DNA of 57,465 bases. It comes from Chromera velia (lineage: Eukaryota > Sar > Chromeraceae). Every line of letters begins with the position of its first letter. Position 1 is the stretch's first letter. Made by a program: the position numbers and the translations under genes. Shown one piece after another: positions 1 through 11,206 of the stretch. Under the pieces are notes generated by a model. It ran no database searches. It had not been told where the DNA came from and saw only the letters and a list, made by a program, of their open reading frames with translations. The stretch spans positions 1 through 57,465 of the forward strand of contig JAHBMJ010000084.1 in NCBI GenBank assembly GCA_018398765.1. The letters run 5' to 3'.

Positions 1-33
1 TGTGTGTGTATGTGTGTGTATGTGTGTGTGTAT

Positions 34-80
<47 letters not shown>
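1..80. repeat. (GT)n microsatellite at the window edge
   Basis: Almost pure GT dinucleotide with a few TA interruptions, running off the left edge of the window. The cysteine/valine-rich open frame across it is a by-product of the repeat. From 100 to 250 it passes into a pyrimidine-rich CCTT/CTTT tract. Confidence 0.95.
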
Positions 81-84
<4 letters not shown>

Positions 85-250
85 CCTGAGACTGCCTCTC
101 TCTTCTTCTTTCAACTTTTTTGACTTTGGTCCTTTCTTCCTTTCTAGCTTTCCTTCCTTGAATCCTTCTTTCCGATTTGAAGCGGCGATTTCCTTCCTTC
201 TTTCCTTATTTCCTTCTTTTCTTCCTTCTTTCTATCCTTCCTTCGTTTTT

Positions 251-1338
251 ATTGTTTAACCCTTAAAAACTATATCAAAGGTTCGTTTCTTCGTGAATAA
301 TACGGTGAATTGATTTGAATTAAATTGAATTGAAGTATTTAAAGGTGCTAGGAAAGCTCGTCATGGTGAGCCTTCGCTAAAGCCTTAAAGCTCTGGCTAC
401 CTAGTATATATGGCCAATCAACTCATAACATCCTACAATTATGCATATCATGTTTTCTTTAAAAAGTTTATCTCTATCTGTATTAGTTTTGTAGCTATAG
501 ATTCATAATAATTTATGTTATATACTTTTATAAGTTTTATTTAGCTGCAGTTTTTCAACTGAAGAAGAATGGATTGAAAAACACCATACAAGATATACCA
601 AGGCAAAAAACTGAGGCAAGCTAGGCTGGAGTTTGGCTTGCTATACAGAAGTTGACTCAATCAGCTGTGTTGAAAGATTCGAAGGGGGTATTGCGACTCA
701 CAGTTTAATTTGTTGTTATTTGTTGTCTATTGTTGTGACTCTACTCCAGCTTTGATCGCCAATGGTATCACTCTAGTAATCCAGAAACATATACACGTCG
801 ACGTGAAGTTTTTGATCGATTCGATCGTTTCTGTGGCTGATAATAATGCATGGTGAACAACAGATCTGGAGTCTGGACTCAGAAGACGGTCAGCCTGAGT
901 GTTAGAGATCATGGCCGGACGGCGCACCGGGCGCGTGCACCCTAGCTATCAAACTCAATTGTTTTGCGCGCAAAACGAGCGCACCATGCATGCAGCACTT
1001 TTGTGCATTTTTGTACGCATGCACGTACGTGTACGTGTTAATCGATTTACATGCATGCATTGAATCGATCGTCGAGTTTTCCTTCGGCTCGATCATGCAT
1101 ATATATATGTCTTATAGAGAATCTTCAATATTGTGGACTCTTTATGGGCCGCGTTCGAACCATGAAGAGCTAGGAGGCTTGGCAAGCAGATTTTATCTGA
1201 TGTTTTGCATACGCGTCCAAACAAGTGAGTAATAACATACTTTGAATATATAAACGTCAGCGTGTTGAGGAAAGCGCCTAGCTGTCTCTGGGATACGAGA
1301 AAATACTTCGATCCCACATCCTCTTGTTGTGCGAAAAA
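251..1338. other. Intergenic spacer upstream of the DUF4246 gene
   Basis: No convincing gene is seen. The left half is AT-rich. The right half (960-1100) contains several alternating purine-pyrimidine palindromes built on GCATGC, GTACGT and TGCATGCA. It probably holds the promoter of the gene that starts at 1339; no TATA box could be assigned with confidence. Confidence 0.5.
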
Positions 1339-4300
1339 ATGTGGGCACCCTCTGAAGCTCTGGCAGCTCTGCAGAGAGAATACCGAAAGGGATCTGTCGT
1401 AGAGAGTTTCCGTCTCGCCGAAAAGATTTTGAGCACAGAAACGCCGTCTGCGTCCGATGTGGAGCGCAGTGCTGCTCTAAAAATTCGTGGATGGGCAAAG
1501 ACCTTCCTTGATGACTTCCGAGGAGCCATCAAGGATCTGGAAGAGGCTGCTGCTCTGTCCCCTCATCTGAAGAAGCAAACGGGGGGCACGAAAGTTCTCC
1601 TTTCTGCTTTGAAAAGAGCAGTTAATACGAAATTGCGCATTCAAAGAGCGGCAAGGGATCATTGGAGTGTCATCGCTCCAGACGAAGCTCGGAAGTGCTC
1701 AGAGGAGAGCAGTGCATGGAACCGGGCAGATTTCCGCATGGAATGGTACCGACGCACCGTTCTTCGACGCTCGTCTGAGAGAAAGGCCGAGCTAAGAAAT
1801 CCACCCGACACTCCAGACGTCCTAGACAACAAGGAGCCCTGGGGGGGTGCCGAATTCCGAGGTTGTATTTCCAGAAGCCTCCGATGCCCGATACCCCATT
1901 TCCCCTACGGGCAGGCAACAAATGGTGTGTTGTTTGAGAAACTGGATTCTCTAGATCTCAAATGGGACAAGGACGCGAGGGCATTAGATCCTGTTCCCCA
2001 TGCCGAGTTTCCGTTCCCCGTTTGTCCCCCTTGTGCGAATTCAGTAAAGGTGGAGACACCTCGGGAGGGTCTAGACCTCTTCGTTTCCCCCAAGGCTGTC
2101 GACGAGTGCTCACTGGATCTTCTCAGAAAGTGGTTTGATCTGCGAGCAGAGGAAACGCAGGTAAAGAGGTGCGACTGAATTAACCCGCAGCCGTATGCGT
2201 AGTATATGCCTAGAAATCGCTTCGAGCTCAAGGTAGAAGGAGAAAGGTTGAGTGTGTGGACAGAAAGCAACGGAGGGGAATGAAGAGACAGTACCCGTCG
2301 GTTTTTCATCCATTCGTGCTTCAGAAATCACTGTAGAGACAAATGCCGCCGGATCGCCATCACTGCCATCTTTTAGTCTTGCTTGTAGTGCTGTCTGTTG
2401 GACTTTTCTGCACCGAAATTCCACCTTCTGCTTCCTCTCCAGATGGCCTCTCTTCATGAGCATCGCTCCCGCGTTCCTTCTTGTTTCGTCAAAAGGAGTT
2501 TCCATCCACTCCAACACCGAAGTTCCTTCCTGCGTTTTCCTGTCCGTCCTTCCATCCACATGTGGTATGTCCCTCTGTGCATTTCTCAACGTTTATCTTC
2601 TTCTCTCTCCTCCTGTCTCCGTTCTGAACAGTTTTCCCTCCCCAACAAACAACTTCCCTGCCGCAGGACTTCCCCGTGCCCCAGTACCACAACCTCCTGG
2701 ACCCCAACCTCTCCGTGCACCTCGCGGCACTCCCAGGGGGAGGGCTGCCCTTCAAGCCGGGAGAGCTGTCTGGAGGCAGGCAGAGGGGCAGGATGGAAAA
2801 CTGGCAGGGAGACCCGAGAGCGTGGAGGTGGACACCCACAGACGTACTCGTTGAGGCGCATCCTGTGGAGACAGAACAGGTCGGCAAATCAAAGGGACAC
2901 CCAGCCTGTCCGTATGTTTTCAAACGGGGGGTTTTCTTCCTCTCTTTCTTTTTGAAATGGATTGTATAACATGCAGGAATCAGAGTGCTGAGATGCTATA
3001 GAGGCACGTGGAGACCAACGAAGAGAAGACCGAAAATTCTGTTCTTCTTCTGTAAGTGTCGGGTTTTGTGTCAATTTACAGATGTTCATCTGCTGATTTG
3101 TGCTTCTGAGGGACTTGTGTCCATCCCAACTGTTTCTTCTCTGCCCTCTCTCTTTGAACCATTGCAGATTGTGTACCTCCTGCAACTGAAAGCCCTCCGT
3201 TCGAAATCCTGCGGCAACAAAATGTTCGGAGAGGCCGTGGTCCGACGTGTCCTGGATTTCTGGAGAGACTGGGAGGCGAAAGAGCAGAAGGAGTTTGTGT
3301 TGACGGCGAGGCTTTGTGGTCCTCTTGCGGGGTGTGGGGAGGGTCTGAGAATGTTCGGGGAAGAGGAAACGGTGGATGCCTCAGGACATCGAGTGGAGAG
3401 GAAGGGGGACTTCGACGCACTCTTCCATAGCCTTGTCGAGAGGATTCTCAGAAGTGCAGCACCTCTTCTTGCACAATTGCGTCGGCCTGCTCTGCTCCTT
3501 CCGGGTCCTCTTCAGGTTCGTAATGTCAAGACGCTCCTTTCCTTCCGGCTAGTAGACAAGCACTCAGTATCGATACATCTAACCGTTACTTCGTTCGGTT
3601 TCTTTTCCGTCGTTCCTGAAGACGTGCCGTTGCATGTTTGAATGAAGCCGTCAGGGCAATTCTTCTATTTCCTATGTGTACTCGTGTTCTTCACTTCATC
3701 CTGTATCTCTTTCCTTCCTTCCTTCCTTCCTTCCTTCCAATATCGATTCAATTTTTTCTTTCTTCCTGTTCTCTTCCTCGCTCTTCATTTTCCTCCGTTT
3801 CCGTCAATCTATGTTTCTCTCTGCCTTTCTCCTCCTTTCTCTCTTTGTGAGCGTGTACCAGGATTTGATGGGCACGCTTCGCAGCTGACACATGAACCAC
3901 AACAGTCTTTCATGATGGCTGAGTGTCCGCAGGTTGTATGCAAGGCCCAGCGCATCTTCGTGAAGGAGGGGGAAGAGTATGAGGGCGTATGGCACCTAGA
4001 TGGCGAGGCAGAGAGGGTGGTGGCGGTCGGAATTCTGTACCTTCGCATGTCCCCCTCACTGGAGGTCGGCCTGTCCATAGATCATGAAAGGGATGTAATT
4101 GTCTCCAGGGGGGGAAAATGAAGGGATGAAACAAGAGAAAAAAAGGCATCTGATTTGTTCTTCCAAGTTCCAGCCCCCTTGTTTGCTTTCCGCAGCGTGA
4201 TGTTCCCTATGATCGCTTTTGTCCTCTGTTCTTATTCTTTCTGCGTCTTCTGTCCTCCTAAATGTTTCCCCGGCCCCTCCGCACCAATCCCCCCCATACA

Positions 4301-4522
4301 TTCGCGCTGACTTTTTCTTTCCGACTCTCTTTCTTAAATTTCCCTTCGCTTGGACGGGTGGGTGGATGGGTGCCTGCAGGGAGGGGCCCTTGAGTTCTTC
4401 GACAAGGGACCGGTGCAAGACGTGAGTGTTCACAGAAATACACTCCCACACTTACACACTCACACACACTCACACACACACATTCACACACTCACACACA
4501 CTCACACACTCACACACACACA

Positions 4523-4563
<41 letters not shown>

Positions 4564-4718
4564 ACTCACACACACTCACACTCTCACTCACACTCACGCA
4601 CACACACGCACACACACACTCACACACTGACACACACTCCCACACTCACACACTCACACACTCACACACTCACACACACACTCTCTCTCTCTCACACACA
4701 CACACACGCGCACGCACA

Positions 4719-4759
<41 letters not shown>

Positions 4760-7028
4760 ACACACTCACACACTCACACACACTCACTCACACACTCACA
4801 CACTCACACACTGACACACACTCTCTCTCTCTCTCACACACACACACATACACTCACACACTCACACACACACACTCACACACACACACACACATACACA
4901 CACACATTTCCTTTTGGCACGTGTTCATCACGAGTCTTCTCCCTTTCGATACTATCTGTGAAAACGCATCATCTGGCCCTTCGACAACTGAAAATTTCTC
5001 TCCACCAGGTACACTCAGTCGTCAGTAACAGTCTCAATCAAGCACACCTTTGGAAATGTACATGTACACCCGCCTTCTTCAGATTTTGTGTTCGCAAAGG
5101 GGAACCCCACTGGAGCAAATGCGTGTGAGAGCACGAATGTTGATTTTTCATTTACATCTTCTTTGAATGTCCTTGCTTGCTGGCAGGCCTTCTGGTTGTG
5201 GGGAGACTGCACCCCCGAGGACGGCTCCCCAGAGAGTTTGAGGAAAGACCTAGAGGTGCATGGGAGGGCCAAGGTGCCAGTAAAGCGGGGCTCTCTGGTG
5301 GTGTTCTCAAATTATCAGCTTCTGCACCGGGTCCTGAGAATGAGACTGAGAGCCCCCAAGGAAAAGTCAAAAGGAGACAAAGGAAAAGAGGTTCCTGCTG
5401 CTGCTGCTGCTGCATCTTCTTCTTCTTCTCCTGTAGCAACACAGGCAGGGGAAGAGAAAGATTCAGACGTCGTCTCACCATTCACAGGAGAGTCAAACAA
5501 AGCGGCAGGGGAGACAGAGCAGTCTCCTTCCTCCTCAGCTGCTGCTGAGAAGTCCCCCCTCGAATCTAGCCAACCTCAACGTCCGAGTGACCGGGTGGGG
5601 ATGCGGGACTTTTTGGTTTTCTTCTTCCTCGACCAGCGTTACCCTCTGGTCTCGACAACCGACCTCAGATTCTGTCTCAAGCCTGCGGGTAAAAAGACCG
5701 ATGAAGCACCACCAGCAGCAGCAGCTGCTGCTGCGGCAGCGTCTTCCTCCTCTTCTTCCCCTGCATCCGATAGGTCGAATCTGGTAGTTCTCCAGAACAC
5801 AGCGGAGAGGGTAGGAAAGAGGGGGGAACTCCTCAGATCTCAGCTGGAGCCCAAGCCATTGGTCTCGTCTCCTCACCAGGGGGGCAGTAGAGGGGACGGT
5901 GAGAGAGGGAATGCGTCGGCTGTCAACCCTCTTACATCTCTTTCCGCTACGGATGCAGCAGCTCTTTCCCGACGGAAGAGCAAGCTGACGGCAACTTTTG
6001 GACTTCCCGATCAGGGGGTGTCTTCCACAGGGAACGGGAGCGTGGCACAGGTGAGAGAGAGAGGGGGGGGGACTGGAAGGAGAGGGAGTGGACAAGGAAG
6101 GAAGATGAGTCTAGTCTGCATGGGAGGACGGGAAGGAGCGAGCGAGACCGGGAAGGAGGGAAAGAAGGCACGGAAGAACGTGGGCCTCCGGTTGCTTTTC
6201 TGCATGTGTGCATATTTCGTGGACGTACGAGTATGTGCTTGAATGAATGAGTCATGCGTCCAAGACGTGTGCATGCATGCAGTTGGCGTTCCAATTTGGA
6301 TCTTCACTCGGTCGTCTGGACAGTTTTGATCAACAGATGGACAGCGAGATCGTGACTGACGGTATGGACTGCATCAGGAAAGTGAACATTTGCCCGCCCC
6401 TGAATCACGGCAGCAGCTGGGCTTGGGATGCCAACAGGGGCGTGTGGGACGAACCGAATCCCTCCAGCACGTGGGTGGAAGAGAGATACTTTGGAGATGA
6501 GGGACTGAGAGAGGGGCCGCGTGGATACGTCAGCAGGTCAGCCGGTAGGCAACTCTGGTCACTTCGAATTATGTGTTGCAACCTCAAGAGTGGACAAATT
6601 AAGGATTGCTGGGAGATGGTTTTCATGGTCGTCCAGTTGCTGACAGTGCTCTGGTGGTACAAGACTTCAGTCCTGTCTGCTGCTGGTGCCTTCGCCGTAC
6701 TTTTTCTCTGTGGAGGCCATTGTTTTTTGCGTAGCAGTCGAGAGCCCATCCTCGTCTGTCTGCGCTGTCAAACCAAATGTTCCTCAGTCATGCCAGGATA
6801 GATTCAGAATGGACATGGACAGTTGCTAACAGAATGGACATGCACATTCATTTGCGTGCATTTTCGTCACATGCACAACCGTGCAGGTATCGCAATATTA
6901 ACTCTGGCCTCGTCACACGGAAGCCACCAATCGAGGGATGCTTTTCTGTAGACGAATATACTGGGGGTGAGGAGATTCCTCGGTCAGACGGGAGCGAGAG
7001 CGAAGAGAGTAGCAGTGATGATGAATGA
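1339..7028 (+). CDS. DUF4246-domain protein, putative 2OG/Fe(II)-type oxygenase with TPR-like N-terminus (8 exons)
   Basis: Exons: 1339-2160, 2667-2879, 3168-3515, 3933-4064, 4380-4421, 5187-6050, 6283-6536, 6887-7028. They join in frame to about 938 codons. Exon 1 contains a TPR-like helix pair (GAIKDLEEAAALSP). Exon 2 has the DUF4246 motif FPVPQYHNLLDPNL. Exon 3 runs into exon 4 as LQ-VVCKAQRIFV, then WHLDGE, aligning with the family's W-H-x-E-G block. Exon 6 has KRGSLVVFSNYQLLHRV and, after a low-complexity insert, RDFLVFFFLDQ, aligning with the family's FPN-x-x-QHRV and ILVFFLVDP blocks. The HLD and the later QLLH would supply a plausible HxD...H metal site; that is inference from the fold pattern. 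The C-terminus is acidic and serine-rich. The substrate is unknown. The exon 2-3 junction is the least certain. The homologous family is best known in fungi, from memory. Confidence 0.8.
4422..5186 (+). repeat. Intron filled by a (CA)n-type microsatellite
   Basis: This is intron 5 of the DUF4246 gene. Bases 4438-4907 are an interrupted CA array with CACT, CTCT and CACG interspersions, giving His/Thr-rich spurious open frames in two phases. Splice sites on either side (GAC|gtgagt, ggcag|GCC) keep the flanking exons in phase 0. Confidence 0.9.
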
Positions 7029-8577
7029 TGGAAAACGGTGTGACCCGAACATCGGACCCGAATTGAAGTTTAATTTGCAAGAAGATCGATTTTGTCTTCC
7101 CGCAAATTTGTGTCATGCATTCATTCAGATTATTGTTGATATCAAAAGAAATCTGGAAAAAAACTGAAAAGTTCAGCTATATTTATCAAAACTGTAGAAA
7201 AATACACTAAGAAAACCAATTAATCTAGCTTAAGAAACTTGAACATATGTGCCTATTAAATGTGCAGTTATTTGATTGTATTGGATATATAAATTGATGA
7301 TTGATGTGGAACAAATAAACTTGAACGGATAATAAATCTCTAAAACTGGTTGCGCAATAACGATTTATTGAATAAATAAAAATTCTCAATCCTATACAGA
7401 TAATTGATTTGTTTGTCAAGTTTATACTATTATTATTATGATTCAGTGCCCTCTCTATTCAACATTGCAAGATTCAACCTACGGAACAACGTACTATTCA
7501 GCAGTATGTTTTCTGCCCGAAACCACTTGCAAAACATGGAGATTAAATTAAACCGATGGCCTTCTAGTATTTTAACATCTCCGACGTGCATTGCCTAGAA
7601 ATATACATTAATGATGAATCATTGACGATAATGTATGATGATAATGACGTATATTTAGATGTATATGGTAACATAGTTCTCATTCATTCCCCCACTGCCT
7701 CCCAGGCGGTACTAGACGACGGCACCAGACGGCAAGCACCGTTTGATCATTGACATGCATATTTATTACTACACTTAAATAATACATCAAATTTAATTAA
7801 CATTTCTGAATATCATATATAATAAAAGGTGAATCCATATCGCTGAATGCCGACTTCAATGCTATGTAGTTCTCCGTCGGGCAAAAGAAAGATGTAAGCC
7901 TCAAATTCCATGAACGTATTCGAACTGCTGCTCAAAGATTCACGTAACTCCAAGCACAACACACCAACACCCAACTACCGCGCCCTTGTCGTGCCCGACG
8001 TTCCTGCAGCCCTCTGCTCCGCAGCAGCCGCGGCGCTCCTGAGTTTCCGTCCGGTCTCTCTGACGAATGCGACGAGCGGGGCCAGAAAGCGGAGGCGCAT
8101 GAGTGCCGGAGGGGACGGAGTGGCTGCAGCTCCCTCCCCCCCCGCCGCATGGGGTTCTTTTTCCAACATCGCTTCCAGCTGCATGAATGGATGCACATCC
8201 GGAGGGGGAAGACAACACAGGTTGAAAATACATCAAGACAAGAGCACGCGCACGTCAACCTCTGCGATGATCTATCCATCCACTGATCGAAACTCCAATT
8301 AGGGAGAGGAAGAGACGGAACAGCAGAGACAGAACAGAAACGGAAGGAGAGGAATGGGGCGGGACGGTCCAGGTTTAGGAGAAGATAGTGATTGCCACAG
8401 GAAAATTTAATGTGAAGAGGCACCCTCACAGAGAGAGAAAGCAGAGCGAAGAAGATTTACAGATAGATTGATAGATAGATGGACAGACAGACGAATGGGC
8501 AGATAGATACATAGATAGACACATCGACAGACAGATGTATAAATACGGACGGACAGACAAACAGACCAATCTAAACG
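7029..8577. other. AT-rich spacer with a GATA/GACA-rich tract
   Basis: Bases 7029-7900 are AT-rich with no gene seen. Around 7975-8180 the minus strand has an acceptor-like site followed by about 68 alanine-rich codons (LEAMLEKEPHAAGGEGAA...). This could be an exon of an unrecognised gene, but neither a start nor a partner exon could be found. Bases 8458-8560 are degenerate GATA/GACA repeats directly downstream of the gene that ends at 8578. Confidence 0.4.
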
Positions 8578-10269
8578 CTAAGACCCAGGTGACGAGATGC
8601 TTGAAGAGGAGGAAGAAGAGGAGCTTGTAATTACTGGCAGAGGCTCCGCATGGTCCTTCTTCTTGTCCTTCTTTGTTTTTTTTGCTTTCGGTGCCACCTC
8701 GCTGCACACGACACACAGAGAGAGCCGCACCAGAATGAGACATGCAGAGCAGCCGCGTTCCAAACCCCTCACCCCTTTCTACTCCTGCTTTTCTTCTTTC
8801 CTAGCTTGACTTAACTGAGCGGCCTACATCATGGCTGCATGTCCTGACTGACCTCTCCTTGCCTGACTTGTCGGATCTCTCATTTTCTGACTCGACTAAA
8901 CTACACTTAACTTGACTCAAACTAAACGTAAACTTACTCAACTTGGCTTACTCGTCCTAACTTAATCTAACTGAGCTCAACTGAACTCAACTAAACTTGA
9001 GCAAACTCGACTTAGCTTACTTGTCCTAACTTAATCTAACTGAGCTCAACTAAACTTAACTGAATTTGAGCAAACTCGACTCAGCTTACTTGTCCTAACT
9101 TAATCTAACTGAGCTCAACTAAACTTGACTAAACTTAAGCAAACTCGACTTAGCTTACTTGTCCTAACTTAGTCTAACTGAGCTCGACTGAAGTAAGCCT
9201 ACCTGAAGTCTAGCCTGAAGTGTCTCAACGAAGAGCTCACTACTAAATGGCCTCACTCCTTCTTGTCCTCATTCTGTCTAATCGGCTTTCTAAATGTCTA
9301 GCTATCCCCCCATCCCCCTGCTTGGTGTTTTGTGTGGCCAGCAGCCCCTAACTGGAAAAAGGGATGAGTTCAGGCTGCGTCACCACTGCCTGGCTCGCCC
9401 CCTCGAGTACAGTGTCACGGGGGGTTCGCGCTTTCGGACTTACTCGGAGGCCTTACTAACTCGATCACCGCAGTGTGCAAACGAGCGTCCAGAACCCCAA
9501 ACCTAACTCCGAAAGCAAACTCAATGCGAGAGGTCGGGACAGGCGAGGGACTTAATCAGGAAGACGTCAGAATCAGTCACGCGACCCTCTCTCAAATAAA
9601 ACGGAAAACAAAAGGGAGAAAAAAAAAGAAGAACTCTAGCAGACAAAACACTGACTCTGCCTCATTCTGACCTCTGCTCCAGATCTTCATTCGGCGTGTT
9701 GGTGGCGCGCTTTACAGGTTTGCGGATGGCTTCTTCGGTGTCGAAGAGATGCTGGGAGTCCGAGGAGTTTCCTCTGCCATTTCTCCCTCTGTCACCTGGA
9801 TGCGACTTCTCCCTTTCGGCATCTCCCACCCAAGGTCTCATCTTTCCACCCAGGTTGCCGTCTCCCTCTTTGTCTCTCTCTGTCTCACGAGAAGGAACAC
9901 CACCACGAGAGCCCGGCTTGGAGGGACCGCTGGGAGACCCCAGAGCTACAACGGACGCACCAGGCTCTGAGGATGGGACATGGAGTCCGACGCCAGGCAG
10001 AGGGACACCAGAGGAAGACAGATGCATCTGCGGAGGCGGTTGAGGAGCCGAGGACGGGGGTGCTGGGGGATGTGAAGGGGGTGGTCTCGAAAGAAAGTCC
10101 AGGTTGCTGTGCTGACCGTGGCTGTTGGGAGGAGCGACTGGAGGCGGCTGCCCCCCTGGAGCGCCTCAGCTTCTGGTTCCTCATTGGCTGAGTCTCCTTT
10201 GGCTCCATCGTCTTCATGACTGTCCCTCCCTATTTCTTCATCAACAAGTTTGATGCTCGTCCTTTTCAT
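8578..10269 (-). CDS. Disordered charged protein, two exons, apparent one-base frameshift in exon 1
   Basis: Exon 1 is 10269-9672 and exon 2 is 8701-8578, ending in TAG. Exon 1 opens with an acidic stretch (KLVDEEIGRDSHEDDGAKGD), turns proline-rich (SRPPPSHPPAPPSSAPQPPP), then charged. The donor AG|gtcaga and acceptor gtgcag|C join in phase to a lysine-rich tail (APKAKKTKKDKKKDH) and a nine-serine run. The acidic start and the proline-rich remainder lie in different frames that meet at the six-C run at 10151-10156. One extra base there would make the exon continuous and also give the exon length the splice phase requires. It could be an assembly error or a decayed gene. No family is recognised, and further 5' exons above 10269 are possible. 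Confidence 0.45.
8890..9195. repeat. 69-bp tandem repeat, about four copies
   Basis: Matching GAGCTC-centred positions fall at 8973, 9042, 9111 and 9180, each 69 bases apart. A conserved segment around TAGCTTACTTGTCCTAACTT recurs in every unit, and a degenerate unit lies before 8940. Within the unit there is a shorter CTNAACT-like quasi-period. The array lies inside the 970-base intron of the minus-strand gene at 8578-10269. Confidence 0.9.
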
Positions 10270-11206
10270 TCATCTCTCATTGTGTTACCCGCTCCTCTTG
10301 TCCTGTTGTAGCGCAATCGTAAGAACCACAGAGAAGCGTGCATAGCCCTTGAAGTTCTCGATGCCTGAATGCCACCGCCTGCTTTGGAGCCCTGGAGTCG
10401 AACACGTCTACATGTATGCGGAAGCTTCACTTCACGCTTGGGAGGCCTGACACAAATAAGCGTCAGCAACGAAGCCTACATGCGATCTGCTTCCAAGAAA
10501 CGAAACGTCAAGGCAATGGAGTAACGGACTGGGAATATCTGGGAATCTCTGCTTTGAATCCGTTTGTCGCTTTCATGCAGGCAATCTGTGGAGGCCTTAG
10601 TAGCTACTGTGACAGGCTCCGACATGCAGCATGAGCCTGCCACTGACTGATTGTATGCATGAGTGTTTGAGAGCGACAATTTTGTTAAAACATGCAGTTG
10701 TCAACGCTACATACGGTCAAACAATTCGAAAATTAACGCGATGCTTGCAATGCATAATGCACGCTGTGTTGCATGTGTTGCGCTTGCATGTTGCAAAAGG
10801 TGAGAGGTTGCAAAATTCTCTTGAGTTTTCTTTAGTGTCTCTCTGCATGGTCCTTTGTCGGATTCTCTTGAATGCATGTCTTTCTGCATGTGTTGTGCAA
10901 CATGCATGCATGCACGTTGCAAAGTTGCACTGCATAGATGCAGAAGCGCGTGCAACACATATGTTGCATGCACGCTCTTCGACTAACGTGATGCAACGGT
11001 GAGTGCGTGAGCTGCATGGTCGAATGAATGAGAGCTTCGACCTTCCAACTGCTTCGTTGGCCATGCAGACTGCTTCGTTCGGCGGAGAGACTCCACGCAA
11101 CGACGTGAGTGAAGGCGTGCAGAGAGCCTTCAACTGAACGACAGGCCCCCTCTGCTTGCCACAGCCCTTTGAGGATCCAAAACACGAACGAGCGCTTTTA
11201 GGTTCA
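10270..11206. promoter_or_regulatory. Spacer with a dense TTGCA/TGCATGCA cluster upstream of the secreted-protein gene
   Basis: From 10640 to 11000 the motif TTGCA/TGCAA and its extension TGCATGCA occur far more often than in the surroundings. One site is a near-perfect inverted repeat (TGCAACA, four-base loop, TGTTGCA) near 10951-10968. No gene is seen here. A regulatory role is inferred from position and density only. Confidence 0.35.

Noticed and set aside
350-430. tRNA-like segment
   Set aside because: No consistent acceptor, anticodon and T-loop pairing could be drawn; the sequence only superficially resembles a tRNA arm.
2985-3052. Extra exon of the DUF4246 gene before the IVYLLQLK exon
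   Set aside because: An acceptor and a good gtaagt donor exist, but no combination of phases joins it to both neighbours without a stop. Direct joining of 2879 to 3168 works.
4350-5028. Long His/Thr-rich open frames
   Set aside because: They are translations of the CA microsatellite in an intron and have no independent coding evidence.
5177-5548. Alternate plus frame across DUF4246 exon 6 with a run of cysteines
   Set aside because: It is a frame-shifted reading of the CTG run; the conserved motifs lie in the frame starting at 5187.
8890-9195. CRISPR-like array
   Set aside because: The 69-base units are contiguous with no unique spacers, and the context is a eukaryotic intron.
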